From NCBI RefSeq assembly GCF_001275675.1, contig NZ_LITM01000001.1, positions 152,573-216,572 on the forward strand: a stretch of 64,000 nucleotides of DNA. Reading direction: 5' to 3'. The stretch comes from Lysinibacillus sp. FJAT-14745 (GTDB lineage: Bacteria; Bacillota; Bacilli; Bacillales_A; Planococcaceae). The position numbers and the translations under genes are program-made. This document shows, in pieces, positions 53,486-62,432 of the stretch (its first letter is position 1; each line of letters starts with the position of its first letter). The notes beneath the pieces are model-generated. The model saw only the letters and a list, made by a program, of their open reading frames with translations, was not told where the DNA came from and ran no database searches.

Positions 53486-54388
53486 TTGCAGGAGCTTGAT
53501 GAACAAATTAATGAATCATTGGACATTCTGATTGAGAACGAGGCATTAGTAGGTCATGAACTACGGTCAATGCTAAAAAGTTTTAAGGAAGAAAAAAAAG
53601 CAGTTGGCTATTCATTTGGTAAGCTATGTTATTTGCATTATGAGGCATTTACAGATTGTTTGAACGAGGACATCTATAAAGTTGCCGCAGCTATCGAACT
53701 GTTAATTTTATCGTTTGATATTATTGATGACTTGCAGGACAAGGATTCAGACTACATTTGGACTAAAACACCTGAATTATCATTAAATGCTGCTTTAGCT
53801 ATGCTAGTTATGGCTTCTAAAATTATACGTGAGACTTCCTTTGAACACAAAAATACTGCTATTCAAATACTAGAGGATTATGCATTACGAAGCATAAACG
53901 GTCAGCAACTGGATTTACTTAATACTTGTAGGGATGAACAATCATATATACAAATGATTGAACTAAAATCGGGTTCTTTAACAGCGATGGGTTGCTTAAT
54001 TGGTGAAGTGCTTGCAAAAGGTGAGATATCTTCGGAGGTTGAAGAGTATGGGAGATTCATAGGTATTATCCAACAAATTAAAAACGATATTCAAAGTTTA
54101 AAAACTTGGGGACCTAAAAATGATTTGCTAAATAAAAGATACTCATTGCCTATTATTTATCTTTTATCACAGGAAAATGATGTTTCAAAGTCTGTTGTAA
54201 GCTATTATAATGATGATATAGATGCATTTTTAGATAATAATGCTACGGAAAACGAGTTGACAAATGGTGGTGCGATACGTTATGCAATTACTATGAAAAA
54301 TGTTTACAAGTTTAAAGCGTTAAATACTCTTGAAAATGTAGCTATGAATGAGGTAGGTAAAGACTACTTAAAAAAACTAATGAAATGA
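53486..54388 (+). CDS. comQ: ComX-modifying isoprenyl transferase
   Basis: A 300-residue protein of the polyprenyl synthase fold, the usual ComQ length. The first aspartate-rich motif is DIIDDLQD (D-x2-DD type, about 73-80). The second region reads KNDIQSLK in place of DDxxD. ComQ cleaves and prenylates pre-ComX on its C-terminal tryptophan. TTG start behind AAGGGAGGAGAGG. A TATACT -10 is at 53447-53452; no ComA box was recognised. It is followed after ten bases by comX. Confidence 0.92.
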   Translation: MQELDEQINESLDILIENEALVGHELRSMLKSFKEEKKAVGYSFGKLCYLHYEAFTDCLNEDIYKVAAAIELLILSFDIIDDLQDKDSDYIWTKTPELSLNAALAMLVMASKIIRETSFEHKNTAIQILEDYALRSINGQQLDLLNTCRDEQSYIQMIELKSGSLTAMGCLIGEVLAKGEISSEVEEYGRFIGIIQQIKNDIQSLKTWGPKNDLLNKRYSLPIIYLLSQENDVSKSVVSYYNDDIDAFLDNNATENELTNGGAIRYAITMKNVYKFKALNTLENVAMNEVGKDYLKKLMK

Positions 54389-54398
54389 GGGTATATAT

Positions 54399-54557
54399 AT
54401 GATGAATGTAATTCAATATCTAGAAAAAAACCCAGACCTAGTTGCTCTATTAAAAACACAAAAAGCATCATTGATTGGAATATCATCTTTAGAACAAAAA
54501 GCAGTTTTAGATGCGTTTAGTAGTGAAATAGAGTTGAAAAGTGAAGCTTGGGAGTAA
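54399..54557 (+). CDS. comX: ComX competence pheromone precursor
   Basis: A 52-residue precursor read directly from the DNA, too short for common ORF cut-offs. N-terminal MMNVIQYLEKNPDLVALLK, then ASLIGISSLEQKAVLDAF, match the conserved leader of ComX. The C-terminus ends ...KSEAWE: one tryptophan, at the penultimate position, the expected prenylation site. RBS GAGGG lies about eight bases before the ATG. In-frame ATG codons at 54399 and 54402 are both possible starts. The mature peptide is probably the last six to ten residues, without exact cleavage evidence. It precedes the comP start by five bases. Confidence 0.92.
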   Translation: MMNVIQYLEKNPDLVALLKTQKASLIGISSLEQKAVLDAFSSEIELKSEAWE

Positions 54558-54562
54558 AATTG

Positions 54563-56851
54563 TTGAGTAAAAAGTTGTTTTGGCCCGCTATAACGCTCTA
54601 TTTAGTGATTGGACTTTATCTGAATTATATGAATTATAGTGGGCCGTTATTAGAAATTGGGGTAGAAAAAGAGAATGGCAAGTGGGGAGTAACGCAACCT
54701 TATTTTAAAGACTGGACAGGATGGAAGAACATTTCATCATCTGATGTTATTTTAAGTGTAGATGATGTGCCAATGGATCATCTAAATCAGGTGAAATATA
54801 AATCTAAAATAGTAGCTGCTAATAAAATAACCATATTGAAGCCTAATGGTGAAATAAAAGACATACATATCAAACAATTGGATGTACCGAACCAATTTTA
54901 TTCTATATTACTATTTCCGGCTTGTTATTATTTATTAACTCTATTTATTACTATCTATCTACATTTTAACCAAAAGAATACAAAGCTTACTAACTTACTT
55001 ATTCTTTTTATGTTAACTGTTGCGTTAGCTTATGTAAGCAGTGGAGTAGCTAGTAGATTAAATGGAATTGGAATCATAGTAAATCGCAGTAGTATGGTAT
55101 TGTGTTTAGTTATATTATTACATTTTTTAAGAGATTATTATTCATTTGTAAAAATATATTGGGTGTTTACAAACAATATTAAATTCTTTTATATATTTCC
55201 AGTGATCTCTTTTTTACTGGGCTGTATTAGTACTTTCTATCCTGCTTCGTATCATTTTTTGGCTGATGTAGTATTAGTCCTTTTCTTCATTCTCCTTATT
55301 ACCATACTTAGTATTTTATTGCTAAGTTATTTCAAATATAAATCACCTCAGTTAAAAATATTGTTAAGTAGTATAATGATACCGTTTCTGCCATTTCTTT
55401 TTTTATTTGCACTCCCTAACCTTTTTTTTGATAAGTATATTCTTTCAGGTGAAGTCAGTTCTTTCTTTTTATTGCTTATTCCTTTTAGCTTTATCTTTAC
55501 ACAGTTAGCAGAACGATTATTTGATATCGAATATCATATTACTAGATTACGTTATTATGTAATCTTTTCATCGTTTTTTACTTTGTGGTTTATGGTTGGA
55601 TTGTATTGGATTGCTGGAAAATATTTGACGATGGCTGTAATGTCAGGTGTTTCATTTTTTACCTTTACATCGTTAATTATTCTTTTTTACATAAAAGAGA
55701 AGGTCGATTACCGAAAACGAAAAATCTTATTTTCTACAAAAGGGGATTATATACATCAATTATATACGGCGGTAGATAAGATTGGTAAAACAATAAAAAT
55801 AGATGAACTTCTAGAGAGGTTTGCTCAGGAGGTTTCTTTACATCTTGAGCTCGAACACGTATTTGTATTAACTTATGACTATGACACAAAGCAATTCACA
55901 TCAACGATTGAGGGAAGTCTTCCGATTAATCCAATGGTAATGGAAGATTTAAAATTGGGGGAAATTAAAAAATTTGACCAAGTCTATCTAGCCTTCCTCC
56001 ATCAAGATGCTCATTATAAAAGAGCTTTAGTTTTGGGACATAATAATTCGATTCATTTGAAAGACGAAGAGCTTCTATGGCTTGAATTGCTCTTATTATA
56101 TGTAAATAATTTTATTGAGAATACCAAGATGGTAGAAGAACTATTAGAGGAACTAATGCATATGAGGCAAGCAGATGATAGTCAATTACCTTGGTTAAAC
56201 AAATTATTATGGTTAAGGTTTGAAGAGGAAAAATATCAATTAGCTCAAGAATTACATGATACAAATTTGCAAGAGCAGCTCCATATTGCCCGGGAGGTTG
56301 ATGTCCTAGTTAATATGAAGGATGCAACAGATATCCAGCCAAAACTTGCAGAAATTCATCAGCATATGGTGACATCTCTACATGATTTAAGAGCTTATTG
56401 CGAAAATTTGAAGCCCCCATTATTAGATACCTTAGGACTGAATGCGGCATTAGAAAAGCTAATTCGCAAAGTAATAGAAAGAGCTAGTTTTGTGTTAATT
56501 TATACGATCGATCGCCTTTATTTAGAGGATGAGCGTATGAATTTAATGATTTATCGATTATTTCAAGAATTACTCAACAATGCTTTAAAACATTCCTATG
56601 CAACAACAGTTGAAATTCATCTACAGGAAATGGACGATGGTTTCGAAATCATCTACAAGGATGATGGTGTAGGCTGTAATATGAATGATATTATTGTCGG
56701 AGAATCAATGGGAATTCAAGGTATGCAAGAGCGTGTAAAGGCCTTTAACGGGCAACTTTACATCGATTCGCAGATTAATGAAGGAATGTCTATTAGAATT
56801 ACAGTAAAAGAAGGAAGTGATACACTTGATTACGATGCTCATAGTGGATGA
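54563..56851 (+). CDS. comP: ComX-sensing histidine kinase
   Basis: About 762 residues, the normal ComP length. TM1 is at about 5-25, then a PDZ-like extracellular domain (about 27-110, with WKNISSSDVILSVDDVPMDHL). Seven or so further membrane helices reach residue 385. A cytoplasmic region leads to the HisKA_3 phosphoacceptor ELHDTNLQEQL (His near 574), the N box FQELLNNALKHS and G boxes DDGVGCN and GIQGMQERV. TTG at 54563 is eight bases after GGGAG, which lies in the last codons of comX; TTG at 54548 and 54560 are alternatives. Phosphorylates ComA on binding prenylated ComX. Confidence 0.92.
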   Translation: MSKKLFWPAITLYLVIGLYLNYMNYSGPLLEIGVEKENGKWGVTQPYFKDWTGWKNISSSDVILSVDDVPMDHLNQVKYKSKIVAANKITILKPNGEIKDIHIKQLDVPNQFYSILLFPACYYLLTLFITIYLHFNQKNTKLTNLLILFMLTVALAYVSSGVASRLNGIGIIVNRSSMVLCLVILLHFLRDYYSFVKIYWVFTNNIKFFYIFPVISFLLGCISTFYPASYHFLADVVLVLFFILLITILSILLLSYFKYKSPQLKILLSSIMIPFLPFLFLFALPNLFFDKYILSGEVSSFFLLLIPFSFIFTQLAERLFDIEYHITRLRYYVIFSSFFTLWFMVGLYWIAGKYLTMAVMSGVSFFTFTSLIILFYIKEKVDYRKRKILFSTKGDYIHQLYTAVDKIGKTIKIDELLERFAQEVSLHLELEHVFVLTYDYDTKQFTSTIEGSLPINPMVMEDLKLGEIKKFDQVYLAFLHQDAHYKRALVLGHNNSIHLKDEELLWLELLLLYVNNFIENTKMVEELLEELMHMRQADDSQLPWLNKLLWLRFEEEKYQLAQELHDTNLQEQLHIAREVDVLVNMKDATDIQPKLAEIHQHMVTSLHDLRAYCENLKPPLLDTLGLNAALEKLIRKVIERASFVLIYTIDRLYLEDERMNLMIYRLFQELLNNALKHSYATTVEIHLQEMDDGFEIIYKDDGVGCNMNDIIVGESMGIQGMQERVKAFNGQLYIDSQINEGMSIRITVKEGSDTLDYDAHSG

Positions 56852-57449
56852 TCACCCTATTGTGTTAGAAGGGACGAAAAATTTATTTCAAGAAAACGAA
56901 GATATTATAGTTGATACAGAAAGTGATGCAACTCATGTCATCCAGAGAATAAAAAACAAACCATATGATATCTACTTAATTGATATAAATATGCCGTTAG
57001 AAAATGGCATTAATTTAGGACGAAACATTAAAGCTATCCAGTCAAATGCTTCAATTATCCTTTATACTGGTGATGATATTACTGATTATTATCCACTTAT
57101 TTTAGAACGGAAAATAGAAGGTATTTTAGCTAAAACGGCATCTAAGGAACAAATTTTACGAACTGTTCGGGCCATTGCAAATGGTGAAATTGTTTTACCT
57201 CAAGATTTCTTGGATTTTCTTGATAATAAATTTAAATTGCAAGATGCAAAACTCGATATTCACTTAAATGAAAAAGAAAAGAAAATTTTAAGACTAATTG
57301 CGGAAGGACATACGAATAAAGCGATTGCTATAGAGTTAAATATTCCTCAGCGAACAACCGAAAGATATTTAACACAACTGTTTTCTTTATTGAATGTAGA
57401 TTCACGGACAGAGGCTGTAAATCTTGCAGAAAGAATGAATTTACTATAG
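56826..57449 (+). CDS. comA: Response regulator of quorum sensing
   Basis: About 207 residues. Receiver domain with LIVDDHPIVLEGTK and phosphoacceptor Asp in YLIDINMPLENG. The LuxR-type helix-turn-helix is at the C-terminus: EKKILRLIAEGHTNKAIA then RTTERYLTQLF and SRTEAVNLA. TTG at 56826 gives an N-terminus in register with B. subtilis ComA and lies about nine bases after GAAGGAAG; GTG at 56817 and ATG at 56835 are alternatives. It overlaps the end of comP by 26 bases. It activates genes with ComA boxes; none was found within the window. Confidence 0.92.
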   Translation: MITMLIVDDHPIVLEGTKNLFQENEDIIVDTESDATHVIQRIKNKPYDIYLIDINMPLENGINLGRNIKAIQSNASIILYTGDDITDYYPLILERKIEGILAKTASKEQILRTVRAIANGEIVLPQDFLDFLDNKFKLQDAKLDIHLNEKEKKILRLIAEGHTNKAIAIELNIPQRTTERYLTQLFSLLNVDSRTEAVNLAERMNLL

Positions 57450-57587
57450 ATTGTCTGTATGTTATACTAACTTCTGTTGGTATATTTTTCAATAAAAAGG
57501 GAGACTTTAGGTGATTGTATAATACCATATTTTAACTTAGTTAATTACACCTAAATTCCGATTCTAAATACCTATAATTTTTTTGTG

Positions 57588-57616
57588 ACACCGCCAAATT
57601 TTGGCGGTGTTTTTTG
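57588..57616. terminator. Right subterminal palindrome doubling as the comA terminator
   Basis: Eleven-base arms ACACCGCCAAA and TTTGGCGGTGT around one central base, followed by TTTTTTG. It would terminate comA transcription and is also the right-hand counterpart of the dyad at 53356-53374. Confidence 0.8.
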
Positions 57617-57651
57617 TATGTCCGCCAAATCACGCCAAAAATCGGGCCGAG

Positions 57652-57719
57652 GACCGCCAAAAAATTGGCGTAAACCCAACATTGAAATATCGGTGTAAGT
57701 ACTGGTACGCTTAAGTTAA
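57652..57719 (-). repeat. Right terminal inverted repeat of the com cassette
   Basis: Read on the minus strand from 57719: TTAACTTAAGCGTACC, then ATTTCAATGTTGGG, then TTTACGCCAATTTTTTGGCG. It matches the left end in order and spacing. The remaining 165 bases to the next gene hold no other feature. Confidence 0.75.
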
Positions 57720-57884
57720 TCGTGGTTAAGTAGATTTTGCTATAGTAAGTAATACTATATAAGATTTCATTTAAAATAAGAGCCTGGCTATCTATGAAGA
57801 AAGTAGAGATTGTAGATTTTTTTAAAGTTACTAGCTAGTCAACGTACTTCACCATAAAACTTTATATAAAGGTAGGCGTGTATT

Positions 57885-58784
57885 TTGAAAGTAGAACTTG
57901 AAAATTTATTTTCTATAGATGAATCTAGTCAAGATCAAGTTATTAATGTTTATAATCGCTATGGTATTTTTATCGGTGCACCTAAAATAAGAAAAAGAAA
58001 TTTAAAGGCATCTTTTAATCCTATTTTTACATTAAATGAAGACGTAACATATGAACATGTAGCAGCACTATATAAATCATTGGAACACGAATTAGGAATT
58101 GTTTCAATCGGAGAACGTTTTTACTTTGACTTTTCGGATAGCGAATATGAGCAAGCACCATTGTTCACACTAAACTCAACTGGTAACTCACCTGATATGT
58201 TTATAGATGATAGAGGAACTTTATTTTCTATAAACACTCATTGCCAGCATTGCGGACTAATGGAAAAAGAACAGCTTTCGCCATTAGTGATAGATACAAC
58301 AGAAATGAAAGACCGTCATCTAGTCCATGTAAGTGGATATTGGGTGGCTTCACAGGAATTAGTGAATTTAATGAAGCAAGAGGATATTAAAGGCTATGAA
58401 CTTTTAGAGGTTATTCATCGAGGACCGGAAGAAGGGAAGCAAAAAGCTTTTCAAATTTTTCCGACACAAGTATTACCAGAAGGTAGCACTGAAAGAGTTA
58501 AATTGTATTTTGCGACAGAACAACCGCCATGTCGTTGCGGATTAAGTGGAGCAATCAATGGTCCTGATATTTATAAGCGTAAAGATTTAACCAATATAAA
58601 AAATGATGTATTCTTCTCAGCAGAATGGAGCCATGACGGAAGATATTTATATCGAAAAACTTTGTTTAGTAGAAAGTTTAGAGAATTAATTATTAAAAAA
58701 AATATATCTCGTGAGGTAAGAGGAGAGAAGGATAAAAACTTCGGGCCAAAAGATTGGTTATTCGATCCAGTACTATTAAAATAA
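57885..58784 (+). CDS. Double-CxxC protein, possibly Imm11/double-CXXCG type
   Basis: A 299-residue cytoplasmic protein. CQHCG lies near residue 121 and CRCG near 219; together they could bind zinc. FSRKFRELIIKKNI near the end resembles the C-terminal helix of Imm11/DUF1629-like or double-CXXCG proteins, some of which are immunity or bacteriocin-resistance factors. No toxin gene is adjacent. TTG start behind AAAGGTAGGCG. It starts 166 bases outside the right inverted repeat. Assignment is tentative. Confidence 0.5.
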   Translation: MKVELENLFSIDESSQDQVINVYNRYGIFIGAPKIRKRNLKASFNPIFTLNEDVTYEHVAALYKSLEHELGIVSIGERFYFDFSDSEYEQAPLFTLNSTGNSPDMFIDDRGTLFSINTHCQHCGLMEKEQLSPLVIDTTEMKDRHLVHVSGYWVASQELVNLMKQEDIKGYELLEVIHRGPEEGKQKAFQIFPTQVLPEGSTERVKLYFATEQPPCRCGLSGAINGPDIYKRKDLTNIKNDVFFSAEWSHDGRYLYRKTLFSRKFRELIIKKNISREVRGEKDKNFGPKDWLFDPVLLK

Positions 58785-58813
58785 TTCAGACTGAAGATGA
58801 GGAAGTGTATATT

Positions 58814-58942
58814 TTGTTTAGAAAAATAATACCTATCGTTGCAATCTTATTTATCGTTGCATTAGCTCTTTCAAATTATTTTAATAAGGCAGAAGAAAAA
58901 ACATTTGTCATTCCCCAGGAAAGAGGGGGCACATTGGGTTAG
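58814..58942 (+). CDS. Small single-pass membrane protein
   Basis: A 42-residue peptide with one hydrophobic helix (IIPIVAILFIVALALS) followed by a polar tail. TTG start with GAGGAAG about nine bases before it. It begins 30 bases after the double-CxxC gene and may be its cotranscribed partner. Function unknown. Low confidence because of size. Confidence 0.45.
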   Translation: MFRKIIPIVAILFIVALALSNYFNKAEEKTFVIPQERGGTLG

Positions 58943-59050
58943 TTTTCACCAATCCCCTCGTACCTTAAAAAGCAAATTCACCTCTAACTGACTTAAATAT
59001 GATATGATGTGAAAAATATAACAGCATATAGTTTTGAGGTGAAGTATTAA

Positions 59051-59662
59051 ATGAAAAAATGGGCTTATCCTTTAGCGGCATTAACGCTCATTATCTTTTT
59101 TGTGTTACGAGTTACTTTTCAAAGTAAATTAATCAATACTTTTGATACAAAAATGGCTGATTTATTTTTCGGTAATCGTTTTATAGAATTTTTTCACTAT
59201 ATTGGTGAACCAGCATTTGTAGTGTCTGTAGCTTTAGTCTTAATAGTGTATTTAGCATGGAAGGTAAAAAATAACCGAGGTATACTATTTGTTTTGTTAA
59301 CAATTGCAGGTGGGAATGTACTTAACCAATTATTGAAAAAATGGGTACACCGACCAAGACCTGAGATTGAAGATCAATTAACATCCTTTAGCTTTCCATC
59401 TGGACATGCTATGGCCGGTATTTTGTATTTATTTACAATAGCCTATATTTTTTCGGAGAACAATAGCAAGGAACGTAAGACATTGCTTTGGCTTGGGGCA
59501 ATTGTTCTAACTGTACTTATTGGTTTGTCTCGAGTTGCGGGAGCCCGTCATTTTGCTTCAGATGTAGTGGCCGGATGGAGTATGGGTTATACGTGGTTTA
59601 TCATTTGTGTAATTTGGTATGAACGTCGAAAGAGACTTTTTAAGGCGGAAAATAAATTATGA
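59051..59662 (+). CDS. PAP2-family lipid phosphatase (PgpB/BcrC-like)
   Basis: A 203-residue protein with five or six membrane helices. The three phosphatase motifs are KKWVHRPRP, FPSGHAM (with PSGH) and SRVAGARHFASDV. Active site faces the outside. Possible substrates are undecaprenyl pyrophosphate or phosphatidylglycerol phosphate. RBS TTGAGGTG is close to ATG. A promoter-like TATGAT lies near 58998. A terminator follows. Confidence 0.9.
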   Translation: MKKWAYPLAALTLIIFFVLRVTFQSKLINTFDTKMADLFFGNRFIEFFHYIGEPAFVVSVALVLIVYLAWKVKNNRGILFVLLTIAGGNVLNQLLKKWVHRPRPEIEDQLTSFSFPSGHAMAGILYLFTIAYIFSENNSKERKTLLWLGAIVLTVLIGLSRVAGARHFASDVVAGWSMGYTWFIICVIWYERRKRLFKAENKL

Positions 59663-59668
59663 ATTTGG

Positions 59669-59706
59669 AAAGGGAGCCATCTAATTGAAGGTGGCTCCCT
59701 TTGTTA
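59669..59706 (+). terminator. Terminator after the PAP2 gene
   Basis: AAAGGGAGCCA pairs with TGGCTCCCTTT, followed by GTTATG; the loop is moderate. It may also serve the convergent mtnX gene. Confidence 0.75.
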
Positions 59707-59757
59707 TGTAGAAACATACTTCTAAACATACCGCCCTTATTTCACAAAGCGTTTCAA

Positions 59758-60441
59758 TTACATTGAAACAGCTTTTTCTGCTTCCATAAGCTTTTTTACA
59801 ACTTCTAAGCAATCATAGAATGTTTCAAAGGGCTCATAAGGAAGCTGAAGGTCTTTACAGCGTTTAATAAGATGATCTCTAGCAAGTACTAAATTTGCCT
59901 GTTTTGCTGCCTCAAAATCAGAAAGTGAATCTCCAATCACGATTTTAAAATGATTGCTCTGTGTAACTTTTCGCATAACGCTTGGCTTGCAGCAACCACA
60001 ACCCTGTGTCTCAAATTTCGCACATTCTTCATCACAGCTATTTGGAAAGATGAGTTTAATGTGCTGTCCTGAAAAATCAGCGCTGTTACAATATATACCA
60101 GAAAATGGACCGTATTTTTTTAATAGTGGCTCAATGAAAAAATCGACACCCCCACTAACAATATAAAACGGAATATGTTTCTCTTGTGCAAAACGAACGA
60201 AATCGCCAAACCCCTCACGTACAATAGCCGTATCCAATAAATATTGGATCACAGCATCCTTTTGTTTAGTTGATAATAGCTCGAACATTGCTGAAACACC
60301 ATCTTTAAAGGTTATAGTTTGTTCCATCATTGCTTTTGCAATTTTCTCAGATTCCTCTGGAACGAATTGAGTCATTAGAGAGACGATATTATCTGTTTCT
60401 GTTATAGTGCCATCAAAATCACAGAAAATAATTGGTTTCAA
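59758..60441 (-). CDS. mtnX: HAD phosphatase of methionine salvage (MtnX-like)
   Basis: A 227-residue HAD protein. Motif I is IIFCDFDGTITETDN, the YIVSGG region carries motif II, and IGDSLSDFEAAK motif IV. The cysteine cluster CGCCKPS is typical of MtnX, which dephosphorylates 2-hydroxy-3-keto-5-methylthiopentenyl-1-phosphate. Other mtn genes are not nearby, unlike in B. subtilis, so the gene stands apart from its pathway or acts on another substrate. TTG start behind AAAGGGGGAAG. It lies 27 bases after thrB, beyond a terminator. Confidence 0.8.
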   Translation of the reverse strand: MKPIIFCDFDGTITETDNIVSLMTQFVPEESEKIAKAMMEQTITFKDGVSAMFELLSTKQKDAVIQYLLDTAIVREGFGDFVRFAQEKHIPFYIVSGGVDFFIEPLLKKYGPFSGIYCNSADFSGQHIKLIFPNSCDEECAKFETQGCGCCKPSVMRKVTQSNHFKIVIGDSLSDFEAAKQANLVLARDHLIKRCKDLQLPYEPFETFYDCLEVVKKLMEAEKAVSM

Positions 60442-60458
60442 GCTACTTCCCCCTTTAA

Positions 60459-60487
60459 GAAAAAACGTCTACTTTTGCAGTAGACGT
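60459..60487 (-). terminator. Terminator of thrC-thrB (minus strand)
   Basis: Minus strand ACGTCTACT and AGTAGACGT form the stem around GCAAA, then TTTTTT. It overlaps the last codons of thrB. Confidence 0.85.
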
Positions 60488-61383
60488 CCGAATTTTACCT
60501 TTACACCATTTTCATCGGCTTTTGTTAAGATAATTTGATGATCTGGAAATTGATTTTTCATGGAATTTACGAAATCTTGTGCAATAGCAGTAGGGATGAT
60601 GGAAATCAGTGTTGGTCCGGCACCGCTTAAAGCCGTTCCAAATGCACCATTAGCCTTTGCGGCAGTATGAATTTCTGTATATTGTGGAATTAATTTGGCG
60701 CGGAAAGGTTCATGGAATAAATCAGCTTCCATATAACGACCTGCACGCTCAAAATCATGAACCATTAATGATGCTGCTAGCATATTTGCATTTGCAGAGG
60801 CCCTCACTGCATATGCACGGTCAAATTGTTCTGGTAAAACTGACCGAGATTCACTTGTTTTTAGTTCGACATCGGGCACATACACAACAAAGAAAGCATC
60901 AATATCACTGACATGAAATGTATCAACAACGCCATTTTCATCCATTGAGGAAATTGTTAATCCTCCTAATACCGAGGCTGTTGCATTGTCTGGATGTCCT
61001 TCGATTTGTGAGGATAAATTGAGTTTATCCTGTACAGTTAAGCCTAGGTCACAGACTTGGTTAGCTAATTCAATTCCTGCAACGATGACTGCTGCACTAC
61101 TCCCCAAACCACGGGCTAATGGAAGCTCACTCGCCATTTCAACACGGCAGGCAGGTAGCTGCTTACCGTATTGATCCGCAATATTTTTGGCAATCACGTA
61201 TAGTAAGTGCTCTTCCAGCTCAAACTCTTTAGGACCATTATCATCGAGGTGGATAATTTCCCAACTATCCTGTAAAGACACAGTTAACTTTAAGTAAAGA
61301 GACAAGCCAAGTCCTATTGAATCAAAGCCCGGCCCTAGATTTGCTGTGCTCCCAGGAACTGAGATTTCCCACATATTACTCAT
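60469..61383 (-). CDS. thrB: Homoserine kinase
   Basis: A 304-residue GHMP kinase. [19 protein letters not shown] near the start, ATP loop [17 protein letters not shown] (about 87-103) and [17 protein letters not shown] near 245-261 are the three GHMP motifs. Phosphorylates homoserine in threonine biosynthesis. It overlaps thrC by four bases, so the two are coupled. The homoserine dehydrogenase gene (hom), commonly upstream, is missing here. Confidence 0.95.
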   Translation of the reverse strand: MSNMWEISVPGSTANLGPGFDSIGLGLSLYLKLTVSLQDSWEIIHLDDNGPKEFELEEHLLYVIAKNIADQYGKQLPACRVEMASELPLARGLGSSAAVIVAGIELANQVCDLGLTVQDKLNLSSQIEGHPDNATASVLGGLTISSMDENGVVDTFHVSDIDAFFVVYVPDVELKTSESRSVLPEQFDRAYAVRASANANMLAASLMVHDFERAGRYMEADLFHEPFRAKLIPQYTEIHTAAKANGAFGTALSGAGPTLISIIPTAIAQDFVNSMKNQFPDHQIILTKADENGVKVKFGRLLQK

Positions 61384-62432
61384 AGTACGCCCTCGATGTA
61401 TTTTCGAATTTCTTCTTCATCGTTTTTAAGTGAGACAACATCTACAGTTGAGACATTCATTGCAGTTTCAGGATCTTTTAATCCATTACCCGTGAAAATT
61501 GTCACAACTTTAGAGCCCTTGGCAATCTTGCCATTTTTAACGGATTTAATAACGCCTGCTAATGATGCAGCTGAACCTGGTTCGACGAAAATTCCTTCAG
61601 TGCCAGCAATTAATTTGTAAGCAGCTAAAATTTCTTCATCTGTAACCGAATCAATAATTCCACCAGACTCATCGCGAGCTGCTTCTGCAAATTTCCAGCT
61701 TGCAGGATTGCCGATACGAATAGCTGTCGCCACTGTCTCAGGATTAGCAATAGGTTCACCTTTGACAATTGCAGCTGCACCTTCAGCTTCAAAGCCGAAC
61801 ATCTTTGGTAAACCAGAGCCTTTTGCAGCATCATATTCTTTAAAGCCTTTCCAGTACGCAGTAATGTTACCTGCGTTACCAACAGGGATACAAAGATAAT
61901 CTGGAGCTGTTCCTAAAGCATCTACAATTTCAAATGATGCTGTTTTTTGACCTTCGATGCGGTATGGATTCACAGAGTTTACAAGTGCGACTGGAGTTGT
62001 TTCACTTACTTGACGAACAATATTTAATGCATCATCAAAATTACCGTCGATCTCGATAATTTTTGCACCATACATTGTCGCTTGGGCTAGTTTACCTAGG
62101 GCCACTTTTCCTTTAGGGATAACGACTATGGACTGGATTCCAGCACGTGTTGCATAAGCTGCCGCTGCGGCTGATGTGTTACCAGTTGAAGCGCAAATAA
62201 CACATTTGCTACCATCTTCAATCGCTTTTGCAACGGCAAACACCATACCACGGTCTTTAAAAGAACCGGTTGGATTTGCACCTTCGATTTTTCCATAAAG
62301 CTCAATGCCAAGTTTTTTAGATAAATTTACTAAATGTATAAGAGGCGTATTGCCTTCGTTTAAAGTTAGAGCAGGTGTATTTTCTGTTACGGGTAAAAAT
62401 TGTTTATATTCTTCAATTAGGCCTTTCCACAT
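61380..62432 (-). CDS. thrC: Threonine synthase
   Basis: A 350-residue PLP enzyme of fold type II. The PLP lysine is in [11 protein letters not shown] (about 55-65). The serine/glycine phosphate loop is [31 protein letters not shown] matches the substrate loop. Converts O-phosphohomoserine to threonine. This is the short (350-residue) Bacillus type without an N-terminal regulatory domain. RBS AAAGGAGATC lies before ATG. First gene of the thrCB operon. Confidence 0.95.
   Translation of the reverse strand: MWKGLIEEYKQFLPVTENTPALTLNEGNTPLIHLVNLSKKLGIELYGKIEGANPTGSFKDRGMVFAVAKAIEDGSKCVICASTGNTSAAAAAYATRAGIQSIVVIPKGKVALGKLAQATMYGAKIIEIDGNFDDALNIVRQVSETTPVALVNSVNPYRIEGQKTASFEIVDALGTAPDYLCIPVGNAGNITAYWKGFKEYDAAKGSGLPKMFGFEAEGAAAIVKGEPIANPETVATAIRIGNPASWKFAEAARDESGGIIDSVTDEEILAAYKLIAGTEGIFVEPGSAASLAGVIKSVKNGKIAKGSKVVTIFTGNGLKDPETAMNVSTVDVVSLKNDEEEIRKYIEGVL

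Larger units (their letters stand above)
53224..57719. mobile_element. Putative non-autonomous mobile cassette carrying comQXPA
   Basis: The ends are imperfect inverted repeats: 53224-53290 against 57652-57719. Shared blocks include TTAAGCGTA, ATTTCAATG, GGTTTACGCCAA-like and TGGCGGTC. By eye about three quarters of the positions match, with a one-base gap. Inside each end lies a second GCC/GGC dyad: ACCGCCACTTTTTGGCGGT at 53356-53374, and a 23-base near-perfect palindrome at 57588-57610. TGGCGTG lies between the two dyads at each end. No transposase or recombinase is encoded between them and no target duplication is obvious. Movement in trans is an inference. Confidence 0.6.

Noticed and set aside
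53210..57735. Target-site duplication next to the com cassette
   Set aside because: Bases immediately outside the two inverted repeats (left TCTAGC, right TCGTGG) share only the first two or three positions, so no convincing duplication can be claimed.
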